Notes under the pieces: generated by a model | Database searches by the model: none | Seen by the model: the letters and a program-made list of their open reading frames with translations, nothing else | Told to the model about the DNA's origin: nothing | Assembly (NCBI RefSeq): GCF_014873495.1 | Contig: NZ_JADBGF010000001.1 | Coordinates: 4,278,001-4,342,000, forward strand | Direction: 5' to 3' | Length of the DNA stretch: 64,000 bases | Source of the DNA: Streptomyces stelliscabiei | GTDB taxonomy: Bacteria > Actinomycetota > Actinomycetes > Streptomycetales > Streptomycetaceae | Made by a program: the position numbers and the translations under genes | In this document: positions 33,024 to 43,265 of the stretch, in pieces | Layout: every line of letters starts with the position of its first letter | Numbering within the stretch: position 1 is the stretch's first letter

Positions 33024-35198
33024 ATGCCCCGCTTCAGCATCATCGTCCCCTCGCACGGTGTCGAAGGGCGGCTGTCGCTCGCCCTGGACTCGGTCCTCAC
33101 GCAGCCGTTCGGCGACTTCGAGCTGATCCCGGTCCATGACGCACCGGGTTCCCCGGCGGGAGCCGTCGGCGCCGCGTACGCCGGCAGGGACACCCGGGTG
33201 GTTCCGGTCGAGTCGCCCCCCTCGGGCGGACTGAGTGCGGCCCGCAACGCGGGGATCGCGGCGGCGCACGGGACGTACGTGCTGTTCCTGGACGGGGACG
33301 ACACGCTCGCGCCGGGCGCGCTGCGGGCGATCGCGGACCGGCTGCGCGAGGCCGGCGACCCCGATGTCCTGTACTTCGCGCATGAGCGCGCGCACTGGTG
33401 GGAGGGCGGGACGACCGTCGTGCGCCCGGCCGGCCCGCAGACCCCGGCGTGGAGCGCGGCCTACCGCCGGGACTTCCTCGCCGAACGTCAACTCCTCTTC
33501 CCCATCGGCCACTACACCGACCTCGGCTGGAGCGGCCTGGTCGCGCTGGCCACCGACCGCACGGCCGAGCTGCCGGAGACGGTCTGCGTACGCCATCTGC
33601 TGCGCCGGCAGGGCAGCCGGCTGCACGCCCCCGGCGCGCACCAGCTCGAACTGCTCGACCAGGTGGAGCTGGTCCTCGCCCGGGCCACGGCCGAACAGGG
33701 CGTGCCCCAGGCGTTGTTCGCGCGGTTGTTCGCGGTGGTGCTGCGGACCGCCGCGCACCCGGAGCGGCTGCCGGTCCACCACCGCCGCGCGTTCTTCCGC
33801 CGTGCCACGCACCTGTACCGCCACTACGTCCCGGCCGGTTTCCAGCCGCCCGGCGGCCTCCTCGGCGTACAGCACCGGTTGCTCGCGTCCGGCTCGTACG
33901 CCGGCTTCCGGGTCCTGTGCGCCGCCGAGCGGGCGGTGGCCGGGGCGTCGGCCGCGCTCCCCCGCCCGCGCGCGCCCCTGACCCGTGCCGCGTACGCCGT
34001 CCAGCGCCGTCTGCCGCTGGACAGGAACCTCGTCGTGTACCGCGCGCACCGGGGCGGTGACCTCGGCTGCGACCTCGTCGCCCTCCACGCGAAGGCCCGA
34101 GAACTCGCCCCCCGGCTGCGTGCGGTGTTCCTCGTCGAGCCCGACGCGGTGGACGCTCTCCCCGAGGGCGCCGAGTACGCCGTCATCGGCACCCGGCGCC
34201 ACGGGCAGGCCCTCGCCCGCGCCCAGTACGTCGTCGACGGCACCGACGTCGAGACGGCGGGCGCGGAAGCGGTCGTCAAGCGCGCCCGCGGCGTCCACGT
34301 CCGCACCCAGCGGGGCACCCCGCTGACGACGACGGGCGTGGACCGGGCCCCGTACCCGGTGGCGGCCGCCGCGTCCGGCGACTTCACCGGCCTCGTCGCC
34401 CACGTGGACCGCTGGGACTTCGCCCTCTCCGCCAACCGGCACTCCACACAGACCTGGGAGCGGGCCTTCCCGGGCGCGTACGAGACGCTGGAGTACGGCT
34501 CCCCGCGCAACGACGTCCACTACACGGCGACTGCCGAGGACGTGACGCGCGCCCGGCGCGAACTGGGCGTGCCGGAGGGCAGGAAGGCCCTCCTGTACGC
34601 CCCCGCCCGCCGCGACGCCCCCCACGACCCGGCCACCGGCCCAGGCGCCCGGCTCGATCCGGAGGCGTTCTGCGAGGCGGTCGGCGAGGAGTACGTGGTG
34701 CTGCTGCGGGCGGGTGACGTCCACGGCGGCGCGAGCGCACGCAGGACGGGCGGCCGGATCATCGACGTCACCGCGCACCACTCGGTCGAGGACGTCTGTC
34801 TCGCCGCCGACGCGCTGATCACCGACCACTCCGCCCTGATGTTCGACTACGCCCATCTCGACCGGCCGATCGTGATCCACGCGGAGGGCTGGGACGTCCT
34901 GCGGGAGACCCGGGGCGTCTGTCTCGACCTGCCGGCCGCGCCGCCCGGTCATGTGGCGCGCACCGAGCGGGAGCTGGCGGACCTGTTCCGCGACGGCTCG
35001 TACGCGGACGTGGAGGCCGACGCCCTGCGCGCGAGGTTCCGGGAGCGGTTCTGCCAGTTCGACGACGGGCGGGCGGCCGAACGGGTCGTACGGCGGGTGT
35101 TCCTGGGCGAGGGGCCGCGGGCACTGCCGCCCGTCGTGCCGCTCGCCGAACGGACCCCGGCCCCGGCGCCCGCCGCCGCGACCCTCGTGAGGAGCTGA
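33024..35198 (+). CDS. GT2/TagF-like fusion with eroded active-site motifs
   Basis: 724 aa, paralogous along its length to the genes on each side. GT2 half: RFSIIVPSHGVEGRLSLALD with LDGDDT intact, but the usual VDDxSPD strand reads PVHDAPGSP. TagF half: the HGTPLK motif of its neighbours is RGTPLT, and the RAH motif is RAGD, while YGSPRNDV, YAPARRD and TDHSALMFDYAHLDRPIV remain. Loss of the His and Lys suggests altered donor use or a non-catalytic role. Ribosome site GAAAGGA precedes the ATG. No stop or frameshift interrupts it, so it is maintained as a protein. Confidence 0.85.
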   Translation: MPRFSIIVPSHGVEGRLSLALDSVLTQPFGDFELIPVHDAPGSPAGAVGAAYAGRDTRVVPVESPPSGGLSAARNAGIAAAHGTYVLFLDGDDTLAPGALRAIADRLREAGDPDVLYFAHERAHWWEGGTTVVRPAGPQTPAWSAAYRRDFLAERQLLFPIGHYTDLGWSGLVALATDRTAELPETVCVRHLLRRQGSRLHAPGAHQLELLDQVELVLARATAEQGVPQALFARLFAVVLRTAAHPERLPVHHRRAFFRRATHLYRHYVPAGFQPPGGLLGVQHRLLASGSYAGFRVLCAAERAVAGASAALPRPRAPLTRAAYAVQRRLPLDRNLVVYRAHRGGDLGCDLVALHAKARELAPRLRAVFLVEPDAVDALPEGAEYAVIGTRRHGQALARAQYVVDGTDVETAGAEAVVKRARGVHVRTQRGTPLTTTGVDRAPYPVAAAASGDFTGLVAHVDRWDFALSANRHSTQTWERAFPGAYETLEYGSPRNDVHYTATAEDVTRARRELGVPEGRKALLYAPARRDAPHDPATGPGARLDPEAFCEAVGEEYVVLLRAGDVHGGASARRTGGRIIDVTAHHSVEDVCLAADALITDHSALMFDYAHLDRPIVIHAEGWDVLRETRGVCLDLPAAPPGHVARTERELADLFRDGSYADVEADALRARFRERFCQFDDGRAAERVVRRVFLGEGPRALPPVVPLAERTPAPAPAAATLVRS

Positions 35199-35203
35199 CG
35201 GTC

Positions 35204-37426
35204 ATGCCCCGCTTCAGTGTCATCGTCCCCGTGTTCGAGGTCCGGGGCTTTCTGCGCGAGTGCCTCGACTCGGTCCTGGAGCAGTCGTACCGGGATCTGG
35301 AGGTGATCGCCGTCAACGACTGCTCGCCGGACGGCAGCGGCGCGATCCTCGACGCGTACGCCGCCCGCGACCCGCGGGTGCGGGTGCTGCACCTGCCCGC
35401 GAACGTGGGTCCCGGCCGCGCCCGCAACGCCGGACTGCCGTACGCCGGCGGCGACTTCGTGCTCTTCCTCGACAGCGACGACACCCTCGTCCCGGGGGCC
35501 CTGCGGGCGCTGGCGGACCGGCTGGACGAGACCGGTGACCCCGATGTGCTGGTCTTCGACCACGTCCGCGCGCACTGGTGGGGCGGGACGCGGCGCGACG
35601 CCTCCGCACACCTCCTGTCCGCGGTCGGTGAGGGCGTCTTCACGGCCGCGGAGCGCCCGCGGGTCCTCGAACTGCCGACGGTCGTGTGGAACAAGGCGTA
35701 CCGGCGGGAGTTCGTCGAGACGCGACGGTTCCGGTTCCCGCCGGGCCACTACGAGGACACTCCGTGGACGTTCCCGGTCCTGCTCGACGCCGGGCGGATC
35801 GCCACGCTCGACCGGATCTGCGTGGCCCACCGGCTGCGACGTCGGGGCGGCCTCCTGTCCACCACGAGCCGTCGGCACTTCGACGTGCACGACCAGTACG
35901 AGCGGGTCTTCGGCTTCCTGGACTCCCGCCCCGAACTGGCGAGTTGGCGCTCCCTCGTACGGGACGGGATGGCGGCGCACTGCCTGTCCGTCCTCGCCGA
36001 GCCGGACCGGGTGCCGGGCGGCGACAGGGCCGAGTTCTTCCGGCGGACGGCGGCGCTGTACCGCAAGCACCGGTCGGACGGCGACCCGGTGACCCCCGAG
36101 CACCGCGTGCTGGCGGGCGGCTGGGCCGCGTACCGCGCCCGGCGCCGGGTGGCCGGGGTCCGTGGCGCGCTCGGCGTACGCGGGGAGCGCCTGCGCGCGG
36201 CCGGCGCCGAGCTGATCGGCAGGGGCTGGTCGCTGGCCCACGAACGGCTGCCGCTGGACCCGGATCTGGCCCTGTACTCGGCGTTCGCGCACCGGGGGGT
36301 GCTCGGAGACCCGGCGGCCGTGTACCAGGCCGCCCGTGCTCTCGCGCCCCACATCCGCGGGGTGTGGGTGGTGCGGCCGGAGCGGGTGCCGGCGCTCCCT
36401 CCGGGGGTCGCGTACGTGACGCCGGGCTCGCCCGAGTATCTGCGGCTGGCCGCGCGGGCGACGTACTTCGTCGGCAACACCCCCTGGCCCGGCACCCTCA
36501 CCAAGCGGCCGGGCAGCGTGCACCTCCACACCCACCAGGGCACCCCGCTCAAGTTCATGGGCGCCGACCTGCTGCACCGGCCCGGTGCCCGGCTCGGCGT
36601 GGACGTGCCGGAGACGCTGCGCCGGGCCGACCGCTGGGACCACAGCCTGGTCGCCAACCGCCACTCCGAACTGGTGTGGAGCAGGGCGTATCCGTGCGGG
36701 TTCACCTCGCTGCGCACCGGCAGCCCGCGCAACGACGTCCTGGTGAACGCCGGCCCGGACAGCGGTGCGCGGATCCGGGCACGGCTCGGCATCCCGGCCG
36801 GGCACACGGTCGTGCTGTACGCGCCGACGTTCCGCGACTACCGGCGGGGCGGCCACGTCGACCGCCTGGACCTCGCCCGGTTCGCCGCCGACCTGCGGCG
36901 CAGCCTGGGCGAGGCCCACACCCTCGTCGTACGGCTGCATCCGTCGTCGGCGGACGGCCCGGCGCGCGGGTTCGGGCTCGCCGAGCTGCACCGGCGGGGT
37001 GTCGTCGTGGACGCGACGGACGAGCCCCACGCCGAGGAGGTGATGCTCGCCGCCGACGTCCTCGTCACGGACTACTCGGCCCTGATGTTCGACTACGCCA
37101 ACCTCGACCGGCCGATCGTCGTGCACGCCGACGACCGGGACGCCTTCGCGGTGAGCAGGGGCATGTACGTGGACATCACCGCCGATCCGCCCGGCCATGT
37201 GTCGCGCTCCTACCGGGAGCTGGCCTGGCTGTTCGACTCCGGGCAGTGGCGGGACGCGGAGTCGGCGCGGCTGCGGGCCGGGTTCCGGGAGCGGTACTGC
37301 GAGTTCGACGACGGGCGGGCGGCCGAGCGGGTCGTACGGACGCTGATGCTGGGTGAGCGGGCGGTGGCGGTGCCCGCGCCGAGGGCGCCGGGGTCGATGA
37401 CGAGCACGGGCTTCGTGTTGTCATGA
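35204..37426 (+). CDS. GT2 glycosyltransferase / TagF-like fusion
   Basis: 740 aa. GT-A half: RFSVIVPVFEVRGFLRECLD, VNDCSPDGSG, LDSDDT. TagF half: THQGTPLKFMG, GSPRNDVLV, YAPTFRDYRRGG, RLHPSS, TDYSALMFDYANLDRPIV. The ATG is five bases after the previous stop with GGAGCTGACGG upstream, so it is cotranscribed with the degenerate paralogue. Its own stop overlaps the start of the next membrane-protein gene (ATGA), linking them functionally. Likely makes a phosphodiester-containing wall or surface glycopolymer; the exact units are unknown. Confidence 0.87.
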   Translation: MPRFSVIVPVFEVRGFLRECLDSVLEQSYRDLEVIAVNDCSPDGSGAILDAYAARDPRVRVLHLPANVGPGRARNAGLPYAGGDFVLFLDSDDTLVPGALRALADRLDETGDPDVLVFDHVRAHWWGGTRRDASAHLLSAVGEGVFTAAERPRVLELPTVVWNKAYRREFVETRRFRFPPGHYEDTPWTFPVLLDAGRIATLDRICVAHRLRRRGGLLSTTSRRHFDVHDQYERVFGFLDSRPELASWRSLVRDGMAAHCLSVLAEPDRVPGGDRAEFFRRTAALYRKHRSDGDPVTPEHRVLAGGWAAYRARRRVAGVRGALGVRGERLRAAGAELIGRGWSLAHERLPLDPDLALYSAFAHRGVLGDPAAVYQAARALAPHIRGVWVVRPERVPALPPGVAYVTPGSPEYLRLAARATYFVGNTPWPGTLTKRPGSVHLHTHQGTPLKFMGADLLHRPGARLGVDVPETLRRADRWDHSLVANRHSELVWSRAYPCGFTSLRTGSPRNDVLVNAGPDSGARIRARLGIPAGHTVVLYAPTFRDYRRGGHVDRLDLARFAADLRRSLGEAHTLVVRLHPSSADGPARGFGLAELHRRGVVVDATDEPHAEEVMLAADVLVTDYSALMFDYANLDRPIVVHADDRDAFAVSRGMYVDITADPPGHVSRSYRELAWLFDSGQWRDAESARLRAGFRERYCEFDDGRAAERVVRTLMLGERAVAVPAPRAPGSMTSTGFVLS

Positions 37427-38691
37427 GGGCGCGGGCGTGGGTGCTGCTGCTCGCCGCCGGTTTCGCGCTGCTCCAGTTCGCGAGTGTCACCGGGCGCGCC
37501 ACCCCCGACACCAAGAACTACGTCTCGTACGCCCTCACGCTGGGTGGCGCGGGCCCGCGGGAGTCGGCGGCCGGGGCCATCGACCACTACTGCGGGAGCC
37601 GGGCGGCGACGGCCGAGCGGAAGCAGAGCGTGGACGTGGTGCGGTTCCGCGAGCCGAGCCCGGCCGCGCGGGTCGCCGAGGAGTGCGGCCGGGACCTGTG
37701 GCGGAGGGTGGACCGGGGGCTGGCGGCCGGGCGGACCGAGGGCCCCATCGCCCCGTTCGCCTCGGAGCGGTTCCAGCGGATCTTCGAGGTGCGGCCCGGG
37801 TATCCGGTGCTGCTGGCGCCGTTCGTCGCCGTGTTCGGGGTCGTGTGGGGCGTGTGGCTGGCGAGCGTGCTGATCGCGGCGGCCGGGGGCGTCCTGGCCT
37901 TCCTCGTCCTGCGCGCCGTCCGCGCCCCCACCCCCGTCGCCCTCACCGGGCAGGCCCTGTACTACGTCCTGCCGTGCGGCGCGACCGCCATGCGGCCCAT
38001 GACCGAGGGGCTGTTGCTGGCCCTGACGCTGGCGGCGCTGTGGGGGTGCGCGCTGGCGATGGAGGGGCGGGTGCGGGCGGGGGTGCCGCTGGTGGGCGGC
38101 GCCCTGGCGGCGCTGTTCACGGTGAAGCACTCGCAGGCGCTGTTTCTGGGGGCGTGTCTGGCGGGGGCGTGCGCGGTGGTCGCCGTGCGGCGCGCACGCG
38201 GCGGTGAAGGCGAGGGGCGCGGGCCGGTCGAGACATGGGTGCGGGCGGTCGGTGCGGTGTCGGCGGGCGCGGTGGTGTGCACGCCGGTGCTCGCCGGGCT
38301 GCTGCGCTACCCGGCGTCCACCGAGAGCCTCCAGGACCTGCTCACCGACCACTACACCCACCCCGACCGGGACCGGCTGTGGCCCGAGTTCCTGCACCTG
38401 GAGGCTCGCTTCTGGGGGGAGTGGGGGCGTCGGCAGCTGACCCAGCCCCTGTTCCTGGCCGCGCTGGGGGCGGGCGCGTGGGGCGCGTCGCGGCAGCGGC
38501 CCGCGTTCGGGTGGTTCGTGATCGCCGGCGCGTTCACGGGGATCCTCAACCAGGCCGGGCACCCGGACATCACCATCTGGGGCGACCGGCTGATCGTGGT
38601 GGCGTGGCTGCTGCCGGTGCTGGGGCTGCCGCTGCTGCTGGAACGCGTCACGGCCCCGCGAAGCTCACTCGATGTGGTGACCGCGAGCTGA
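37423..38691 (+). CDS. polytopic membrane protein, possible lipid-linked glycosyltransferase
   Basis: 422 aa with about eight to nine hydrophobic helices and one large extracytoplasmic loop (about 28-120) containing TPDTKNYVSYAL soon after the first helix. The ATPDT motif near the first membrane exit and the overall layout resemble GT-C (ArnT/PMT-like) transferases, where an Asp there is catalytic, but the match is too weak to name. Translationally coupled (ATGA) to the preceding GT2/TagF gene, which argues for a role in the same glycopolymer. Confidence 0.7.
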   Translation: MRARAWVLLLAAGFALLQFASVTGRATPDTKNYVSYALTLGGAGPRESAAGAIDHYCGSRAATAERKQSVDVVRFREPSPAARVAEECGRDLWRRVDRGLAAGRTEGPIAPFASERFQRIFEVRPGYPVLLAPFVAVFGVVWGVWLASVLIAAAGGVLAFLVLRAVRAPTPVALTGQALYYVLPCGATAMRPMTEGLLLALTLAALWGCALAMEGRVRAGVPLVGGALAALFTVKHSQALFLGACLAGACAVVAVRRARGGEGEGRGPVETWVRAVGAVSAGAVVCTPVLAGLLRYPASTESLQDLLTDHYTHPDRDRLWPEFLHLEARFWGEWGRRQLTQPLFLAALGAGAWGASRQRPAFGWFVIAGAFTGILNQAGHPDITIWGDRLIVVAWLLPVLGLPLLLERVTAPRSSLDVVTAS

Positions 38692-38730
38692 GCCGCCGCC
38701 GGGCGGGCCGATAGCGGGAATACACGCCAG

Positions 38731-40314
38731 ATGCCGCAGACAGTCCAGCTCGGTCACGCTTCCGGCCGCCGCGTCGCCCCCGGGGTCACCGCCCTGCGCG
38801 GCGGCCGTGGCCGGCTGACCCGGCGGCCCACTCCCTACCTTGTCGTGGGCGGGCTGTTCTGGCTGGTGACGACGCTGGCGTACTGGCGGGTGCCGCTGTG
38901 CTGCGACGCCGGTCTGCACGCGGCGGTCGTCGAACGGCTCCGCTGGGACCTGCTGCACCCGGCCCACCCGACCGCCGCCCTGCCGGGCGCGGGCAGCCCG
39001 CACTACTCCCCGTACGCCCTCGCGCAGGGGGTTCTCGCGCGGCTGACCGGGCTGAGCGGCTGGTCGCTGGTGAAGCTCGCCGGTCCGGTGAACCTGCTGG
39101 TGCTGCTCACCGGGCTCGGCCGTTTCGTGCGCGTCCTCACGCCCCGGGCGTGGGCGCCGGTTTTCGCGCTGCTGTTCACGACCCTGCTGTGGGGCACGGG
39201 GACGGCCCCGTGGAGCGGCGGCCCCGGGCTGATGTCGATGACGACGGACCTCGGCCACCCGTCCGCGTTCGCCCTCGGGCTGATGTTCTGGGGGTGGGCG
39301 TGGACGGGAGTACGCGCGCGGGGCGGCGGTTCCGGGCGGCGGGCACGGTACGTCGGGCCGAGCGGCCTCGGCGGCCTGGGAGCGTACGCCGGGCTCGGCG
39401 CCCTCTACGGGCTGATCCTGCTGGTGCATCCGATGACGGCCGCGGCCGCGGTGGCCGGGGCCACGGCGCTCGTGACGGCCTGGCAGCACGGGTGGCGGGC
39501 GCCGCTGGCGGGGCGCTGGGTACTGACGGCGACGGTCGCCGCGGCGGTCGCGGTCGCCTGGCCCTCCTACGACGTCCTGTCGTCGGCCACAGGCACGAGC
39601 GCGAACGCCGTCCCGCCCTTCGCGGACGTGGCCGGCCACCTCTGGCCGGCGCTGCTCGGACTGCCGGCGCTGTGGGCACGGGGGCGTGGGTCGCGCAGGG
39701 ACCCGCTGGTGCTGGTGTGCGCGACGGAGTGCCTGGTGGCGGCGTACGGCTGGGTGGGCGGACACCCCGCATACGGCCGGGTCGCGGAGGTCGCGGCCGT
39801 GGCCGCGCAGGTCGCCCTCGGGGTGGAGCTGGCGGCGCCCCGACCGTGGCGGTGGGCGCGGCGGGCGCTGGGCGGCGCGGCGGTCGCGGGGGCGTGCGCG
39901 GGGTTGCTCATGGTGCACGCCGGCGCGGTCGTACCGGCCGTGTTCGACCCCGTCGGCTTCGCACAGCCGCCGCGGTGGCCGTCGTACGCGTGGGCGGCCC
40001 GGCATGTGCGGGCGGGCGAGGTACTGCTCACCGACGGGTACCGCGCGGGGCGCTCGCTCCCGGGGTACGGGGTGAACGTGGTGGCGCCCCCGTGGTCCGA
40101 TCCGGCGCTGCCGGAGGCGGAACGGGGGCGACGGCTCACCGAGGTCCGGGCCTACCTCGATCCCGCGTCGACCCGTGGGCGGCGCGGGACCGTCGCCCGG
40201 CGGTACGGGGTGCGGTGGCTGCTGCTGACGCGGTGGCGTCGGGTGCCCGGGGAGGCGGTGGTCGTGGACTGGAGTCCGCGGACCGGGGAGGTGCTGGCGC
40301 GGATCGCTCCGTAG
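38731..40314 (+). CDS. polytopic membrane protein of unknown function (GT-C-like)
   Basis: 527 aa, about ten membrane segments. After the first helix comes CCDAGLHAAVVERLRWDLLHP, and a conserved-looking PHYSPYALAQGVLARLTGLSG; the short C-terminal soluble part (about 420-527) reads VLLTDGYRAGRSLPGYGVNVV. This is the general layout of polytopic glycosyltransferase-like proteins in actinobacteria. No strong ribosome site precedes the ATG. It is the last plus-strand gene of this surface-polymer block before the minus-strand ohr gene. Confidence 0.65.
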   Translation: MPQTVQLGHASGRRVAPGVTALRGGRGRLTRRPTPYLVVGGLFWLVTTLAYWRVPLCCDAGLHAAVVERLRWDLLHPAHPTAALPGAGSPHYSPYALAQGVLARLTGLSGWSLVKLAGPVNLLVLLTGLGRFVRVLTPRAWAPVFALLFTTLLWGTGTAPWSGGPGLMSMTTDLGHPSAFALGLMFWGWAWTGVRARGGGSGRRARYVGPSGLGGLGAYAGLGALYGLILLVHPMTAAAAVAGATALVTAWQHGWRAPLAGRWVLTATVAAAVAVAWPSYDVLSSATGTSANAVPPFADVAGHLWPALLGLPALWARGRGSRRDPLVLVCATECLVAAYGWVGGHPAYGRVAEVAAVAAQVALGVELAAPRPWRWARRALGGAAVAGACAGLLMVHAGAVVPAVFDPVGFAQPPRWPSYAWAARHVRAGEVLLTDGYRAGRSLPGYGVNVVAPPWSDPALPEAERGRRLTEVRAYLDPASTRGRRGTVARRYGVRWLLLTRWRRVPGEAVVVDWSPRTGEVLARIAP

Positions 40315-40363
40315 GGGGCGCGCGGAGCGGTCCGCGCCGGGTGGCGGCCCGGGGCTGCCGGAC

Positions 40364-40777
<414 letters not shown>

Positions 40778-40906
40778 GGAAGAACCATCCCTTTCACAGG
40801 TCATCTCACGTCCGGCGGTCCGGTCCGACCGCCGTTCACGGACTCAAGTAGAGCACACAATTCAATTGCCCACAACTAAATGACGGACAGGAGTTACGCT
40901 GGATCC
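40778..40906. promoter_or_regulatory. divergent ohrA-ohrR promoter with OhrR operator
   Basis: An AT-rich island in GC-rich DNA. CAATTCAATTG at 40858-40868 is an odd-centred perfect palindrome, followed by a related ACAACTAAATG. This matches the AT-rich sites bound by OhrR proteins. Repression of both genes until a peroxide oxidises OhrR is the expected control. Confidence 0.75.
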
Positions 40907-41422
40907 ATGACCACGAGTGCCGTTCCCACGCCCGAGGGGGTCTCCTCGGAGATCTCCGGGCAGATCTCCGAGGAGGAGTTCCTCCGTCTCGACCGGCAGA
41001 TCTGCTTCTCCCTGCACGCCGCCTCCCGCGCCTTCAACAGCGTCTACCGCGTGACCCTGAAGGATCTGGGGATCACCTATCCGCAGTACCTGGTGATGCT
41101 GGTGCTGTGGGAGCGGGGAGAGCTGCCCGTCAAGAAGCTGGGCGAGCATCTGCGGCTCGACTCCGGGACCCTTTCGCCGCTGCTCAAGCGTCTGGAGGCC
41201 GCCGGACTCGTCCAGCGGGAGCGCAGCGCGCGCGACGAGCGGTCGGTCGTGGTGCGGCCGACCGGGGAGGGCGCCGCCCTGCGTGAGCGCGCCCTGGCGG
41301 TGCCGCGCCGGATCGTCTCCGCGACGACCTTGGACCTGGACGAGATCCGCGACCTGCGCGACCGGCTGGACCGCCTGACGACCGCGCTGGACGAGGCGGC
41401 ACTGGAGGAGCCGACGGAGTAG
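40907..41422 (+). CDS. ohrR: MarR-family organic peroxide sensor OhrR
   Basis: 171 aa. Winged helix: KKLGEHLRLDSGTLSPLLKRLEAAGLVQRERSARDERSVVV. The peroxide-reactive Cys is at 33 in RQICFSLHAASRAFNSVYR, matching the single N-terminal Cys of one-Cys OhrR proteins. The ATG is 14 bases after GGAG, so spacing is long; an upstream ATG in the same frame would add nine residues. It should repress ohrA and itself. Confidence 0.93.
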   Translation: MTTSAVPTPEGVSSEISGQISEEEFLRLDRQICFSLHAASRAFNSVYRVTLKDLGITYPQYLVMLVLWERGELPVKKLGEHLRLDSGTLSPLLKRLEAAGLVQRERSARDERSVVVRPTGEGAALRERALAVPRRIVSATTLDLDEIRDLRDRLDRLTTALDEAALEEPTE

Positions 41423-41581
41423 CCGGCGGAGCAGCCGAAGGCCCGGTCGCCTGACCGGTCGATCAGAACGGACCGCCCCACGCGGAACCCCCGCCCCCCG
41501 CGCACCCTCTTCCCCACCGGGCCGCGAAGTCGCCCTTAAGGGAAGATTTGCACACATACCTCTCACAGGTGCGGGGCAACC
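41423..41581. other. intergenic region ohrR to GT2 gene
   Basis: About 160 bases. No gene and no strong hairpin seen. The last 50 bases (CCTTAAGGGAAGATTTGCAC) are AT-rich and probably include the promoter of the following glycosyltransferase gene. Confidence 0.4.
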
Positions 41582-43174
41582 ATGGCTCTCCAGCAGGCGC
41601 AGGTCTCCGTCGTCGTCATCGGCTACGACGACGCCGCCCACGTGGCGGACGCCGTGCGTTCGGCGCTCGCGCAGGGACCGGCCGTCCGCGAGGTGATCGC
41701 GGTCGACGACTGTTCGACGGACGGCAGCGGCGAGCTGCTGGAGCGGCTGGCCGAGGCGGAGCCCCGTCTGCGGGTACTGCGGCGCCGGTCCAACAGCGGC
41801 GGCTGCGGCACCCCGCGCAACGACGGGGTGGACGCCGCGGCCGCGCCGTACGTGATGTTCCTGGACAGCGACGACGTACTGCCGCCCGGCGCCGTGGACG
41901 CGCTGCTGGGCGCCGCCCTGGAGCACGACGCGCCGGTCGCCTCGGGGCTGTGCGTGCGCAGGGAGCTGCCGTCCGGCCGCGAGACCCCGTGGCAGCCCGA
42001 GCTGTACGCCCGGCGCACGCTGGTGCCGCACCCCTCCCGGCGCGTGCGCCTGGCGCACGACACCCTCTGCGTCAACAAGCTCTACCGCACCACCTTTCTG
42101 CGCGACCACGCGATCCGCTTCCCCGACGGCCGCTTCCCGTACGAGGACTTCGTCTTCGGCGCGCGTGTCCTGGCCGCCGCGCCGCGGACCGCCCTCGTCC
42201 CCGATCCGGTGTACGTCTGGCACGTGCGCCGCTCGGCCACCCGGCTGTCCCTCTCCCTCGACCGCTCCGGCATCGCCAACTGGCGGGCCCGGACGGAGGC
42301 CGACCGCCTGTCGTACGACATCCTGCTGGGCGCCGGCGAGAAGCAGCTCGCGCGGGCGACGCGGACGCGCTTCCTCGACCACTCGCTGCGGATGTACGCG
42401 CGCGAGCTGGACCTGCGCGGCGCGGAGTACCGGCGCGCGTGGTGGGCCCTGACCCGCGCGCACCTGGCCTCCTTCGACGAGGGCGACTTCGCGACGGCGC
42501 CCGCGCCCGGCCGGGTGGTCGCCCGGGTGATCCTGGCCGCCGAGGAACCGCGCGACCTGGCCCGCCTCAAGGAGATCGCGGCCCGCCCGGCCCGGCTGAC
42601 ACCGCCCTACGCACGCGCGGGTGACGGCACGCCCGTCTGGTCCGCGGAACTGCCGCAGGTGGAGCTGGACCATCTCCTCGTCCGCCCCGTGCACCTGCTG
42701 CCGGCCGCCGTCGACGCGGAACTGCGGCCCCGCGCGCGGCGGACGACGCTCCGCCTGCGGCTGCACGAGCTGTACGGGCGGATGGCGCAGGCGGGGCCGC
42801 GGAGCGTGGAGGTGGAGTTCACCGAACGCAAGGACGGGCGGGTGGGGTTCGCCGCCACGGCCTCCCTCGTGGCCGAGCCCGGCTTCGACAGCTGGACGGC
42901 GGACGTCCCGCTGGATCTCGCCGCGCTGGGCAGCGGCACCTGGGACCTCCGGCTGCGGCTGCGCTTCGCGGACGGCGGCCGGCGCGAGACCACCGCGCAC
43001 GCCGTCGCGGGCGCCGGGCTGCTGCGCCGGAGCGCGCTGCCGAGCGCCCGCCACGGGGTGCTCCTCGCGCAGCCGTACGCGACGCACGCGGGGGCGCTCG
43101 CGCTGCGGCTCGCGCCCGGTTGGCGAGGTTTGACCGATGTGGTGCTGCGTCGCCTCACACGCCTGCTTCACTGA
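41582..43174 (+). CDS. family 2 glycosyltransferase with C-terminal beta-rich domain
   Basis: 530 aa. GT-A domain (about 8-220): VSVVVIGYDDAAHVADAVRSAL, VDDCSTDGSG, LDSDDVL, NSGGCGTPRNDG. Residues about 340-500 form a beta-rich module (ELDHLLVRPVHLLPAAVDAELRPRARRTTLRLRLHE..., TWDLRLRLRF) that also occurs in the middle of the large fusion encoded at 52555-55476, suggesting a shared acceptor-binding module. It lacks the TagF half. Probably a wall-polymer decorating enzyme. Confidence 0.85.
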   Translation: MALQQAQVSVVVIGYDDAAHVADAVRSALAQGPAVREVIAVDDCSTDGSGELLERLAEAEPRLRVLRRRSNSGGCGTPRNDGVDAAAAPYVMFLDSDDVLPPGAVDALLGAALEHDAPVASGLCVRRELPSGRETPWQPELYARRTLVPHPSRRVRLAHDTLCVNKLYRTTFLRDHAIRFPDGRFPYEDFVFGARVLAAAPRTALVPDPVYVWHVRRSATRLSLSLDRSGIANWRARTEADRLSYDILLGAGEKQLARATRTRFLDHSLRMYARELDLRGAEYRRAWWALTRAHLASFDEGDFATAPAPGRVVARVILAAEEPRDLARLKEIAARPARLTPPYARAGDGTPVWSAELPQVELDHLLVRPVHLLPAAVDAELRPRARRTTLRLRLHELYGRMAQAGPRSVEVEFTERKDGRVGFAATASLVAEPGFDSWTADVPLDLAALGSGTWDLRLRLRFADGGRRETTAHAVAGAGLLRRSALPSARHGVLLAQPYATHAGALALRLAPGWRGLTDVVLRRLTRLLH

Positions 43175-43265
43175 GAGCCGACTGGTTGCACCTGCATCAT
43201 CACCATGGCGGCTGACACGGCACGTCATCGCCATGACTACGAGAGGTACGAGGGGACGGTCGTCC

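Noticed and set aside
29313..34952. 1879-codon minus-strand open frame opposite the permease and glycosyltransferase genes
   Set aside because: Antisense shadow with Arg/Gly/Ala/Val-rich sequence and no recognisable domain; the plus-strand genes are strongly supported.
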